A DNA stretch of 12,069 nucleotides from CAZLPW01 sp964561495. Lineage in GTDB: Bacteria > Fidelibacterota > Marinisomatia > Marinisomatales > UBA1611. The notes under the pieces were generated by a model that saw only the letters and a program-made list of their open reading frames with translations, did no database searches and was not told the origin of the DNA. Shown here piece after piece: positions 1 through 8,561 of the stretch. A program made the translations under genes and the position numbers. The first letter of the stretch is position 1. Each line of letters opens with the position of its first letter. The stretch is from assembly GCA_964561495.1 (NCBI GenBank), contig CAZLPW010000061.1, forward strand, positions 1-12,069, written 5' to 3'.

Positions 1-1
1 A

Positions 2-520
2 TTATTTTAATTCTGACCCTTGGCGTATTTCAATATCAACAATTGGTGGATAATTTGGTTCTTTTGCAATCTCCACGGTTTTAAGAATTGTTGTACCAGC
101 ACCGTAGCCATCTGAAACTGTTAATTCAAAAGAATAAAGACCTGGCAAACCTTCAAAACTAACTTTTGCAGAATTTTTATTTGGTAAAAATTCAATAGTT
201 GGACCATCTATCTGTTTCCATTCGAAAGAAACTTTATCACCTAAATCAGGATCATAAGAATTTGATGCATCTAAAATCATTGGATAAGTATTAGTTTCTG
301 GTATATTATCATGCTCAACCATAACTCTAATTTTATTACGTTCAAGTTCTGCCAATTTTTCGAGTTCTGTTCTATTTTCTGCTAAAGGATCAAAGCCTTT
401 AATAACTTTTATATTATTGTCTTTTGCATATTCTTCTCTCAAATATTTTTCATATTCTCTCCAACCAAAAAAGCCAAACAACACAAATAAGATTACACTA
501 ATATTGTAGATTTTATTCAT
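2..520 (-). CDS. Membrane-anchored PKD-like domain protein
   Basis: A 172-residue protein, complete at its C-terminus (TAA at 2-4). Residues 5-20 form one hydrophobic segment followed by charged residues, so it is probably anchored in the inner membrane and faces the periplasm; no clear cleavage site follows. Residues about 45-70 are rich in Leu, Glu and Lys and may form a short helix or coil. Residues about 78-153 look like a PKD/K319L-type beta-sandwich: LDASNSYDPD, then FEWKQIDGP, then YSFELTVSDGYG. The protein ends just after NYPPIVDI, which resembles the linker that normally opens a next PKD repeat. It starts 6 bp after the stop of the upstream pseudo-caspase gene and has no visible Shine-Dalgarno sequence, so it is probably the last cistron of a coupled operon. 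The role is unknown; binding or anchoring of the two large exported partners is an inference. Confidence 0.75.
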   Translation of the reverse strand: MNKIYNISVILFVLFGFFGWREYEKYLREEYAKDNNIKVIKGFDPLAENRTELEKLAELERNKIRVMVEHDNIPETNTYPMILDASNSYDPDLGDKVSFEWKQIDGPTIEFLPNKNSAKVSFEGLPGLYSFELTVSDGYGAGTTILKTVEIAKEPNYPPIVDIEIRQGSELK

Positions 521-526
521 TTATAA

Positions 527-3500
527 TTATCTCAAATCAAGAATCGTGCGTTTAAGATCTAAACCATAAAGAGTTGGATTTTGACCTTTACTATTTGGAA
601 TCGCTTTGACTTCCTTAGGAATAGTCTTATATACATAATCTGTTATCTCACCTAGCTCTATGATAGCATCTCCATCATCTGCACCACCAGCAAAACCCTT
701 TAATAAAGAATACAAAAATAAACTATGTTTTTTCAATGGATAGGTTTGCGATGTTTCCCCTTTAGAAGAAGCACTCAGAATACAAATTTTTTCATTCATA
801 TCTGGAAAGTCCCATTGTGATTGATTTGAATTTTCAGGATTAATATAGGTAATATCAAGAAATACAGTTACAGATTTGATTGTTGTAATAACACTTAATA
901 AAGAAATATCTTTTGCGAAACGATCTAGTGGATATTTGGTAACATACCTAGAATAGTTTGCATCCTTTGGAATAATATACGGCTGCCCATCTACCCATTC
1001 TCCAAAACTTCGAATATATACAATAATAGAGACCTCATCGATACCAGAATATTTACCTGCATTAGTAACTCTCTCTCTTAAAACGCCTTGATAAGGATCA
1101 AAAGCATTGATCAAATCATTTAGAGTAGGGCCACCTTCCATTTGCCAAGGCTTTGATGGCAATATTTGAAAGTCAGATAATCCAAATGAATTCTGGAAAT
1201 AATTACGCATTGATTGCCCATCTCTTTTCGCAAATTTTAGATTATCATAATTACCATCTTCATATTCTTCTGTAGCCATAACAACCGCAATAGTATTATA
1301 GTTTTTCCTACCAAAAGGCATATCTATATCAACATCTATATCATGGCTAATACTTTTTTTATAGCTTAAACTATCTTCTCCTATTTTATTCGCTACCATG
1401 TCTTCAGGATGTTTATAGTGATGTAATAGTTCAAGATTAATAGGGTTAGAGGTTTTTACACCTAAATAATCACTTAATTGAAAGTCTATCGTAAACGATA
1501 ATTCTTTACTCATTAATGGAATTTCAACATCATAATATTTACCTGGTGTAATACCTGGCGTTGTAATTTCACCAGTCATGTTTGGTGTAGAATAGGTAGT
1601 AGAATCTGGTATTTTTAATTTTACAAATTCCGTAACCCCTTCTCCAACATTCTGCAACCGAACAGTAAGAACAACTTCTTCGTCTTCTGGAATATATTGT
1701 GTATTAAAAGAGTTAGAAATAGCAAAATCTGAAATGATTATTTTTGGAGGTTTTACAGCATTAGATTCAATGATCACCTCGTACGGTTCTTTTAAATTAA
1801 AACCTTCTTTGCAGGTTAGTCTAATTTCAATCGGAATTTCGGATGTTTGTATAGTTAGATATCCCTCTAAATCAAAATCAGCATATTCGATCTTATCAGA
1901 AAAAATAGTATCAATCATGACAGTATCTTGAAGATAAAAATTTCCTGAAGTATCTATCGTAGATGCTGAAACTATAACATTATGCGCAGGGCTTTGTCCA
2001 TAATTATGAATAGCAAATCTAAGTTTGCACTTTTCTCTAGCGTCTAGCGCGCCATTACCAGAAGGTTCAATAAGAGAAAACTTTTTTATATTAAAATTTG
2101 GACTAGTAAAAACCTTTTCACATTTAGAATCTGAAAGAATACTTTTATCACCATCTACATCAACAGAAGCTATTTTATAACAAAACTCTTCACCGTAAGG
2201 AAGATCATCAATAGTTGTATGAGGTATAGAAACATTTTTTAAAAATTTTACAGAATCATTATCTAATAAATTATAAACATTATACCCAACTGCACCATCA
2301 ACCAAATCCCAATTTAAGAAAACCCTATTTATCCCGCCATCAGCAATAAAATTATTTGGTGGCCTAACATCAACCTTTGCACAATGAATATTAGAAGACT
2401 CACTTTCTTCTTTGTACTGATCAACAGACTTAATTGAATAACAAAATTTTTCACCAGGGGGTTTAGTTTCAGAAAATGAAGTCCCTTGCTCACTAGCTAT
2501 CAATTCATAATCTCTATATAAATTATATGATTTAGCTAGCTCCACATTATTCCAAATCAGTACCAATTTTGTCTCATCTTTAACAGATGATAATATTGGG
2601 GCAGGAACAAATTCATGGGTTTTACTTTTTACTTCTATAGATTTTTTACTTTCATTTTCTAAAGAATCAATTGCAGATATTGAATATATATAATCAGTTT
2701 TATATTCCAAATTAGGATCTATAAATACTGTTGTATCTATACCTGCTCCAACTCTTTCTCCCTGCCTGTATATATTGTAAAATCTTGCACCTTTGACAGA
2801 TGACCAGTTTAATATAAGGGTGTTCTTTTTTACCTTTATCTGAATATCTCTTGGCTTAACAGTTGGAGCGCTACCACAAACTGGCTCTGTAGCTAAACCT
2901 TTGAACCCATAGCTATCTATAGCTTGAACACTATAGCAGAACTTTTTTCCTGGAAAAACATTACGCTCAAAACGATTGATACTATCCCTTTGGACCTCAA
3001 CTCCATTTTCGAAAACTATATATTGTTTGGCTGTTTTTATATCGTCCCAAGAAATAGACACATACTCTGGATCAGATTTAAATAAAGGCAAATTTACATT
3101 TAAAACTGGATCATGATCTGTGATTGGAGCAGCACCAGAAAAAGAATAAACCAAATATGACTTTTTCTGAATTGGAAGAATTAGATTTAAATCAATTGAT
3201 TTATTTTTTTTATTTGAACTTGGATTTATTTTTATTCTATTTATATTCTTTTTTAAAGAGGACTCGCCATTTTTACTAAAAATCTCTTCTTCAAATTTAA
3301 TTATTAAATAATAATAATCGGGTTCAATATCTTTTATCTTAAACAAACCCTTCCTATCTGTTTCTTCTTCCGCTAATATTGCACCCCTTAGATTTTGCAA
3401 TATAATTTCCGCCTTTTTTATAGGAGCTTTTGCAGTATCTTTAACGACACCTGAAATATCTACTGCTTCAGAACGTGACACATCAAATAATAAAATCACT

Positions 3501-3544
3501 ATAAGTAAAATGTGAAAATATTTTTTTATAAAATCAAATATCAT
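527..3544 (-). CDS. Exported FN3-repeat protein with degenerate caspase-like domain (shorter paralogue)
   Basis: A 1005-residue protein. Residues 1-26 look like a signal peptide (hydrophobic 11-21). Next come a carboxypeptidase-regulatory-like beta domain (about 28-110), four FN3-like domains (about 152-476), two CARDB-like beta domains (about 480-593 and 600-707) and a C-terminal caspase-like domain (about 745-1003). The caspase core strand reads VYIRSFG where active families have YYSGHG, so F847 replaces the catalytic His. The second strand reads VFLDITYINP where active families have DACFSG, so T899 replaces the nucleophilic Cys. The C-terminal LLKGFAGGADDGD motif typical of bacterial caspase-like proteins is kept. 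The protein therefore looks like a pseudoenzyme, acting as a binding or scaffold module. It lies 25 bp after its longer paralogue in the same operon; no Shine-Dalgarno sequence is seen. The domain family is clear; the biological role is not known. Confidence 0.85.
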   Translation of the reverse strand: MIFDFIKKYFHILLIVILLFDVSRSEAVDISGVVKDTAKAPIKKAEIILQNLRGAILAEEETDRKGLFKIKDIEPDYYYLIIKFEEEIFSKNGESSLKKNINRIKINPSSNKKNKSIDLNLILPIQKKSYLVYSFSGAAPITDHDPVLNVNLPLFKSDPEYVSISWDDIKTAKQYIVFENGVEVQRDSINRFERNVFPGKKFCYSVQAIDSYGFKGLATEPVCGSAPTVKPRDIQIKVKKNTLILNWSSVKGARFYNIYRQGERVGAGIDTTVFIDPNLEYKTDYIYSISAIDSLENESKKSIEVKSKTHEFVPAPILSSVKDETKLVLIWNNVELAKSYNLYRDYELIASEQGTSFSETKPPGEKFCYSIKSVDQYKEESESSNIHCAKVDVRPPNNFIADGGINRVFLNWDLVDGAVGYNVYNLLDNDSVKFLKNVSIPHTTIDDLPYGEEFCYKIASVDVDGDKSILSDSKCEKVFTSPNFNIKKFSLIEPSGNGALDAREKCKLRFAIHNYGQSPAHNVIVSASTIDTSGNFYLQDTVMIDTIFSDKIEYADFDLEGYLTIQTSEIPIEIRLTCKEGFNLKEPYEVIIESNAVKPPKIIISDFAISNSFNTQYIPEDEEVVLTVRLQNVGEGVTEFVKLKIPDSTTYSTPNMTGEITTPGITPGKYYDVEIPLMSKELSFTIDFQLSDYLGVKTSNPINLELLHHYKHPEDMVANKIGEDSLSYKKSISHDIDVDIDMPFGRKNYNTIAVVMATEEYEDGNYDNLKFAKRDGQSMRNYFQNSFGLSDFQILPSKPWQMEGGPTLNDLINAFDPYQGVLRERVTNAGKYSGIDEVSIIVYIRSFGEWVDGQPYIIPKDANYSRYVTKYPLDRFAKDISLLSVITTIKSVTVFLDITYINPENSNQSQWDFPDMNEKICILSASSKGETSQTYPLKKHSLFLYSLLKGFAGGADDGDAIIELGEITDYVYKTIPKEVKAIPNSKGQNPTLYGLDLKRTILDLR
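2117..3091 (-). repeat. FN3 array, two A-B dyads (shorter paralogue)
   Basis: Protein-level repeats covering residues about 152-476, at roughly 80 residues each. Domains 1 and 3 carry a PG(K/E)KFCYS signature before the F strand (type A). Domains 2 and 4 carry a LEYKTDY or LPYGEEF signature at the same place (type B). The order is A-B-A-B. Domains 1, 3 and 4 each have a Cys pair exactly 20 residues apart (203/223, 368/388, 455/475). Confidence 0.75.
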
Positions 3545-3569
3545 GCGATATAATATTTTTTAGACTTAA

Positions 3570-6500
3570 TCAAGGTAATTTGTAAAGTACTCTGTCAGGA
3601 TTAGCCGTAAAAAGGATAGGTACCTGAGGCATATTTGAATAAAGTTTTGATGTGGTGTCTTGCACATTTTTCATTATAAAATCGTGCAATTCTGCAACTG
3701 TAACACTTTTATCACCATTATCAGCCTCGCCCCTCAGCCCCTTAAGCAGATAATAAGTAAAAATACCATTATCTATGTCTGGATGTTTATAAGTTAACTG
3801 ATTTATGTTCGATGCAAAAAAAGCAGTAATACCTTCAGGTGGCTTTATCTGATTCTCAATAGCAAAATCAGAATCGTCTGATTGCTTCTTCTTTTTATTC
3901 TTCCCTTTCTTTTTCTTACCTTCTATATCGGAATTCACAGTAGTTAAATTTTGCTTAAAAGCAGGATTGTTAAAATCAACATCCATAAATATTGTAATAT
4001 TCTGAACTTGTTTCATTTTTTGAATTTTTCCAAGACTTGAATAAAGCTCACTTAGAGGGAAAAAAGAATATTCATCATTTATATCAGCATCAAATGGCAA
4101 TAAACATTTTTGACCATTAATTGTCGTTCCTTCACCAGAATAATAAATTATAAGGTCCAATGTATCAGCGCCAGAATAACTTAAACCTGATTCAATTTTA
4201 TCAATAACATACCCATTATCAGGATTAAAAATAGCATTGAAATCTCTCCTGTAAACTCCATTATTAAAGAACCAGTACTGGCTTGGAACTATTCTATTAT
4301 TGGATATTCCAAATAAATCATGAAAATAGTTCCTAACAAGGCGAACATTTTCATGGATTGAATTTTTTCCTGATATATCTCTATCACCAAATTTTTGATT
4401 ACCAAAAACAATTCCAACCGTTTCACGATTTGTTTTTACTTTTGGAAGATTTTTTTCTAAATCACTAAGTTTCTTTTTTTCAAATGGCTCTACTTCTTTA
4501 GGGAATGGCATTGTATATGCTTTTAACTGGGATGATATTTTATAATTCTTCATTACCTCAAGATGAACAGGTATAGTTTTTCTTGTTTCAAAATAGTCAT
4601 ATATATCAAAATAAACCGTAAATTGATTTTCCCTAGTTGATATTTGAAATTTATAATCGAAATACTCTCCTCCATTAACTAGACCATATTGATAGAACTC
4701 ATCATCATCAATAACTGTAAACGAGCTATCTCTCCTGAATCTTAGAGTAGCTGTATCTGATTTTCCTTCTGATAGATTTTGGAATCTGGCAGTAAACGTT
4801 ACAACTTCATTTTTAGGTATATAACTTTGGCCCCATTCATTATCAATAGAGAAATCAGCAATTACAAAATTTGGAGGAATTATTTTTAAAGTCTCAAATG
4901 ATACTTTAACAGGATCAAGATCACTGCCAGCAAATTCATCTATACGAATGTGGAAATTTCTAACGCCAGTCTCAATTTTTAATTTTGCATAGACTGGGTA
5001 TGAAATTGTGATAGTATCCCCAACATATAAGATTGGAATAGTGGGAACTTCGTCAATAACCAAAGAAGGTGACATAGACTGATCTAATGGTTCCAGCCAC
5101 GGCCTTAATTCTCTTGCAGGACTACGACCATCATTTACCACTTTAACTATTACACGACCGGATTCTCTCCCATCAAGAATATTGTTTCCAGAGGTTTCTG
5201 AAAAACTTTTTTCAATAAGTGTTAAATGAGGAGCTGGAAGTACCCAACCACACATCGTTTTTGAACGAGGCCCTTCGTCTCCATCTATATCAACAGAAGT
5301 AACCTGATAACAATATTCAGTATCAAATTCAAGGCCTTTATGTTCAAAGAAATTTCCTTTTACTTTTGTTAAAAGCTCACTGCCGCCTTTTTTATCCATT
5401 AAATAAATATTATAATGCACAGCACCTATCATTTTTTGCCATTTAAAAACGACTTTCCTTACATCCCCACCAGTAACTAAATCTTTAGGATATTGAACCA
5501 GGACCTTTTGACAACTTTCCATTGATGGAGGACCTTCTGTACCATATTTATCTACAACTCTTACCTTATAACAAAAGTAAGTACCTGGAGTAACGTAGTC
5601 TATGTAAACAGTATCATCACTAGAAGTATTAATAAGAACATCATCTCTATAAAGCCTGTATTGGTGTCTTACTTTTAAATTAGTTTTACTCCAATTAATA
5701 GTTATTTTTTCAATATCAGCCATTGCATTGAGGTCAACATCTTTTACTTCTTCATGAGTCGTAGCAACAAATTCTGAGAATGGGCCATCGTCACCTTCCT
5801 TATCATAAGAAGCAATTCGATAAGTATAAACCTTATCAAAAAGAAGATCTTCTTTATAAAATGTCAAATCCTTAGTATCAAGAATAAGTGAATCATTTCG
5901 ATATAAATGATATCCTGGAGCGTTTGCGACCCTGGACCAAGTCAAATCTACATTGTTTTTCATTATCTCAGCTTTAAAATTTGATGGCGGCGCAAAAGCT
6001 CCTTTTGCACATTTGGCGCTAGACTGTTCACCTTCTGTTCCATAATTATCAACTGCGGAGAATGAATAACAGTAATTTACGCCAGGAGCAACGTTATCTA
6101 TAAACATTGGCATGTCAGAATCAGCTAAATAATTTCCATTTCTAAAAACCTTATAGAAAGATGCAATTAAGGACGGATCTGAGACTTCCAACCTAACAGC
6201 ATTAACATCTCCGATAGCAGCAATGTCTGGAGTTGGCACCTCAGGGTCAGTTTCCACAGCTAAATCTGGTGAATTGGCCCCTTCATCACCATCTCCATCA
6301 ATTGAATTGATTTGATAGTTATAAACTTTACCCCATGTTGTCGTTGTATCAACATATTTTAACTCTGATTGAATTGCCATACGCTCACCATCTCTATATA
6401 TAGCATATTGCTCTATACCAGGAATAGCAATCCACTCTAGGGTGACGATTCTTCCACTACCTTCAGTTTTAAGTCCACCTCTTACAAGAGAAGGCTTGAG

Positions 6501-8420
6501 GGTAGGAAATTGGTAGGATGATTTTTCTTTAATTTTATTAGACTCTGGCCCTTCAAGGTCATATAAATCAAATGCACGTACCCAATATTCATACCTTTTC
6601 CCAGGAGCAACTTTATCTAAAAATTCAGTTTTTGTAGTTCTCTTGGCAATTACTTTACCATTTTTATATACATTGTATGATTCAGCGTGCGCCATAGATT
6701 CCCAGGTTATTTTTAGTTCTTGTACTCCTCTCACAATCTGCATCTTAGGGACAAGTCCATCGGTTGAAAGATTGATCTTAATATTTTTGACATCTCGATC
6801 AACAACCTCAATATTTTCTCCACCAATAACATCTTCACCATATTCAACATTATTTCCATATCCATTACCATATGCTTTTATACGATATTTACCAGGAATT
6901 ATGCGATCATCAAAATTAAACTTTCCTGTAAATCCTGCAGTATATTCACCCCATAGTTTATTTTCGGCAGTGTATAAAAATATTTTAGCTTCGTTAATTT
7001 TCTCTTTGCCCTCTTCAGTAACCAATCGACCAGAAATTTTATACGCATTAGGAGTTTTTTGCTTTTCAGTTTTGGATAAAGGACCTTCCAATCCACTTTC
7101 AGTTAATGAAGAAATTTGATATGAAAATTCTTTGTTATAATCTAAATCACGGTCATTATAACTGCTATCTGCAGTATTTGTTATTACCTTGCCATCACGA
7201 TAAAGGTTATAAAAGCTAGCACCTACAACTCTCTCCCACTCAACCATAATTGAGTTCATGTCTGCTGAGTATAATTCACCTAAAGTAAGAGTTATATTTT
7301 CTGGTGGTGGATATTGGGCAACATCACATACCATATCAGACTGGGGCCCCTCTATTCCAAACTGATCAATTGCTGATATAGTAAAACAATTTTCTGAACC
7401 AGGATCAGTTTCAACTAAAAGATCTGAATTTTTTACTGTGTCAATAACAGAACCATTCTGATAAACCTTATATGAGACCGCAAGATCATATAAAGACCAA
7501 CTTAATTTGACCTGACTCTCGCCCGCATCAGCTTTTAAACCTTTTATTTTTTTTAGTTCGGGGTGAGTCGTAGCTTTAACTGGATCTGATTGAGGACCTG
7601 GTTTTTTATGATGATCCAGTGATGCAACTTTATAAATATATTCTTTATTATAGTCTAATTTTAAATGCTGATATTTATTTTTGCTGGTGGCACTTACAAC
7701 TTTATATTCATCTTTGATACTGTTATACTTATATATTACATAAGCTTTAACATTTTCAATCTTATCCCAATTTAGACTGATCGTATTTTTTTTAACCGTA
7801 GTTGATATATTTTTAGGAAATTCAAATGATGATTTACCATATTCTGTTAAAGATCGACTGCCTTTAGATCCCCCAATAAATAAGGCTGAAACAGAATATG
7901 AATATGATTTTCCCCCAACAATTGAATCTGAATAAGAATTTTCAGAGGAACGACCTACTTCTTCATTGTCTCTAAATATTATATATTCCTGAGCGTCAAC
8001 AATCGGAGTCCATTTTATTTTAACTTCGCCTATTAATGCTTCAGTCTCAATCTGAGCCTGCTTTCTATCTTGATTAGGAGTTATTTCTAAATTTTTTACA
8101 TCTCCACCAGTTAAATCTATTTCTTTAGTTTGACTATACCCATTTTTACCATAAATATTAATAGTGTACTTGTCTGGTTTTAATTTAGAAAATTTAAATT
8201 TTCCGCTTCTTCCACTTTTCTCTTGCTTTACAAGATATTTATTTGATTTATATAAATTTAATTTAGCATCTCTCATATCCTCCCCATCTTTATCCAATAA
8301 TTTTCCACTAATAGAATAAGTATTCTGGCCAGAAGAAAAAGAGATAAATAAAATAATAATTAAATATCTAAATATTTTATAAAATGTGAAATAGATCTTT
8401 TCTCTAATAAATAATTCCAT
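3570..8420 (-). CDS. Giant exported FN3-repeat protein with degenerate caspase-like domain (longer paralogue)
   Basis: A 1616-residue protein and the first gene of the three-gene operon. Residues 1-31 look like a signal peptide (hydrophobic 18-30). In order follow a carboxypeptidase-regulatory-like domain (about 34-113), four FN3 domains (about 120-456), a second carboxypeptidase-regulatory-like domain (about 459-552), six FN3 domains (about 556-1058), two CARDB-like domains (about 1062-1178 and 1182-1290) and a caspase-like domain (about 1333-1616). The first catalytic strand reads IIYYSGEG, with E1430 in place of His. The second reads FMDVDFNNP, with D1482 in place of Cys. The KGLRGEADNGD motif and the following VTVAEL helix of bacterial C14-type proteins are retained. 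A Lys-rich insert (1501-1512) sits between the two caspase halves. Export and surface or periplasmic location are inferred from the signal peptide and paired cysteines. Protease activity is unlikely; the binding partner is unknown. The start at 8420 gives the signal peptide, and no better start is seen. Confidence 0.87.
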   Translation of the reverse strand: MELFIREKIYFTFYKIFRYLIIILFISFSSGQNTYSISGKLLDKDGEDMRDAKLNLYKSNKYLVKQEKSGRSGKFKFSKLKPDKYTINIYGKNGYSQTKEIDLTGGDVKNLEITPNQDRKQAQIETEALIGEVKIKWTPIVDAQEYIIFRDNEEVGRSSENSYSDSIVGGKSYSYSVSALFIGGSKGSRSLTEYGKSSFEFPKNISTTVKKNTISLNWDKIENVKAYVIYKYNSIKDEYKVVSATSKNKYQHLKLDYNKEYIYKVASLDHHKKPGPQSDPVKATTHPELKKIKGLKADAGESQVKLSWSLYDLAVSYKVYQNGSVIDTVKNSDLLVETDPGSENCFTISAIDQFGIEGPQSDMVCDVAQYPPPENITLTLGELYSADMNSIMVEWERVVGASFYNLYRDGKVITNTADSSYNDRDLDYNKEFSYQISSLTESGLEGPLSKTEKQKTPNAYKISGRLVTEEGKEKINEAKIFLYTAENKLWGEYTAGFTGKFNFDDRIIPGKYRIKAYGNGYGNNVEYGEDVIGGENIEVVDRDVKNIKINLSTDGLVPKMQIVRGVQELKITWESMAHAESYNVYKNGKVIAKRTTKTEFLDKVAPGKRYEYWVRAFDLYDLEGPESNKIKEKSSYQFPTLKPSLVRGGLKTEGSGRIVTLEWIAIPGIEQYAIYRDGERMAIQSELKYVDTTTTWGKVYNYQINSIDGDGDEGANSPDLAVETDPEVPTPDIAAIGDVNAVRLEVSDPSLIASFYKVFRNGNYLADSDMPMFIDNVAPGVNYCYSFSAVDNYGTEGEQSSAKCAKGAFAPPSNFKAEIMKNNVDLTWSRVANAPGYHLYRNDSLILDTKDLTFYKEDLLFDKVYTYRIASYDKEGDDGPFSEFVATTHEEVKDVDLNAMADIEKITINWSKTNLKVRHQYRLYRDDVLINTSSDDTVYIDYVTPGTYFCYKVRVVDKYGTEGPPSMESCQKVLVQYPKDLVTGGDVRKVVFKWQKMIGAVHYNIYLMDKKGGSELLTKVKGNFFEHKGLEFDTEYCYQVTSVDIDGDEGPRSKTMCGWVLPAPHLTLIEKSFSETSGNNILDGRESGRVIVKVVNDGRSPARELRPWLEPLDQSMSPSLVIDEVPTIPILYVGDTITISYPVYAKLKIETGVRNFHIRIDEFAGSDLDPVKVSFETLKIIPPNFVIADFSIDNEWGQSYIPKNEVVTFTARFQNLSEGKSDTATLRFRRDSSFTVIDDDEFYQYGLVNGGEYFDYKFQISTRENQFTVYFDIYDYFETRKTIPVHLEVMKNYKISSQLKAYTMPFPKEVEPFEKKKLSDLEKNLPKVKTNRETVGIVFGNQKFGDRDISGKNSIHENVRLVRNYFHDLFGISNNRIVPSQYWFFNNGVYRRDFNAIFNPDNGYVIDKIESGLSYSGADTLDLIIYYSGEGTTINGQKCLLPFDADINDEYSFFPLSELYSSLGKIQKMKQVQNITIFMDVDFNNPAFKQNLTTVNSDIEGKKKKGKNKKKKQSDDSDFAIENQIKPPEGITAFFASNINQLTYKHPDIDNGIFTYYLLKGLRGEADNGDKSVTVAELHDFIMKNVQDTTSKLYSNMPQVPILFTANPDRVLYKLP
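5247..8063 (-). repeat. FN3 array, five A-B dyads (longer paralogue)
   Basis: Ten FN3-like domains (residues about 120-456 and 556-1058), interrupted once by a carboxypeptidase-regulatory-like domain. Each has an N/K-x-Y-R-D/N-G type turn in the first half (for example YNLYRDGK, YAIYRDGE, YHLYRNDS) and a D-x-x-G-x-E-G-P-x-S motif near its end. Odd-numbered domains mostly have a PG- or GG-K turn, and even-numbered domains an L-D/E-Y/F-N/D-K/T turn, so the order is A-B five times. Cys pairs 20 residues apart occur at 345/365, 784/804, 950/970 and 1037/1057. Confidence 0.8.
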
Positions 8421-8438
8421 ATTCTCTAGAAAGAATAT
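8419..8438 (-). promoter_or_regulatory. Possible hairpin over the start codon of the longer pseudo-caspase gene
   Basis: On the minus strand ATATTCT and AGAATAT are separated by six bases (TTCTAG), a 7-bp AT-rich stem whose 3' arm includes the first two bases of the ATG and the only weak purine-rich stretch (AGAG) before it. If formed in the mRNA it would hide the start region. The stem is short and AT-rich, so chance is quite possible. Confidence 0.3.
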
Positions 8439-8561
8439 TCCCCATATACGTAGAATAGACTTACCTTTTTGAAAAAGTAATAACTTAAAGTAAATACATA
8501 TATAGTATTTAAATTAAAACTATGTAAAAAATATGAATTTTTCACATGGAACTCCGCTTTT

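Noticed and set aside
1734..1931. Open frame of 65 codons on the plus strand
   Set aside because: It lies opposite the CARDB-like region of the shorter pseudo-caspase gene and has no family signature or ribosome binding site.
527..4424. Active metacaspase or gingipain-like protease
   Set aside because: Both catalytic positions are replaced in both proteins, and the remaining Cys (1439 in the longer, 921 in the shorter) do not sit in the nucleophile strand.
6643..7119. Open frame of 158 codons on the plus strand and a 65-codon minus-strand frame at 6899-7096
   Set aside because: Both overlap well-supported FN3 and regulatory-like domains in the real frame, and their translations look like low-complexity shadows.
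2117..8063. CRISPR array or DNA-level tandem repeat
   Set aside because: The repetition is at protein level (FN3 domains of about 80 residues) and has diverged strongly in DNA; there are no short identical repeats with spacers.
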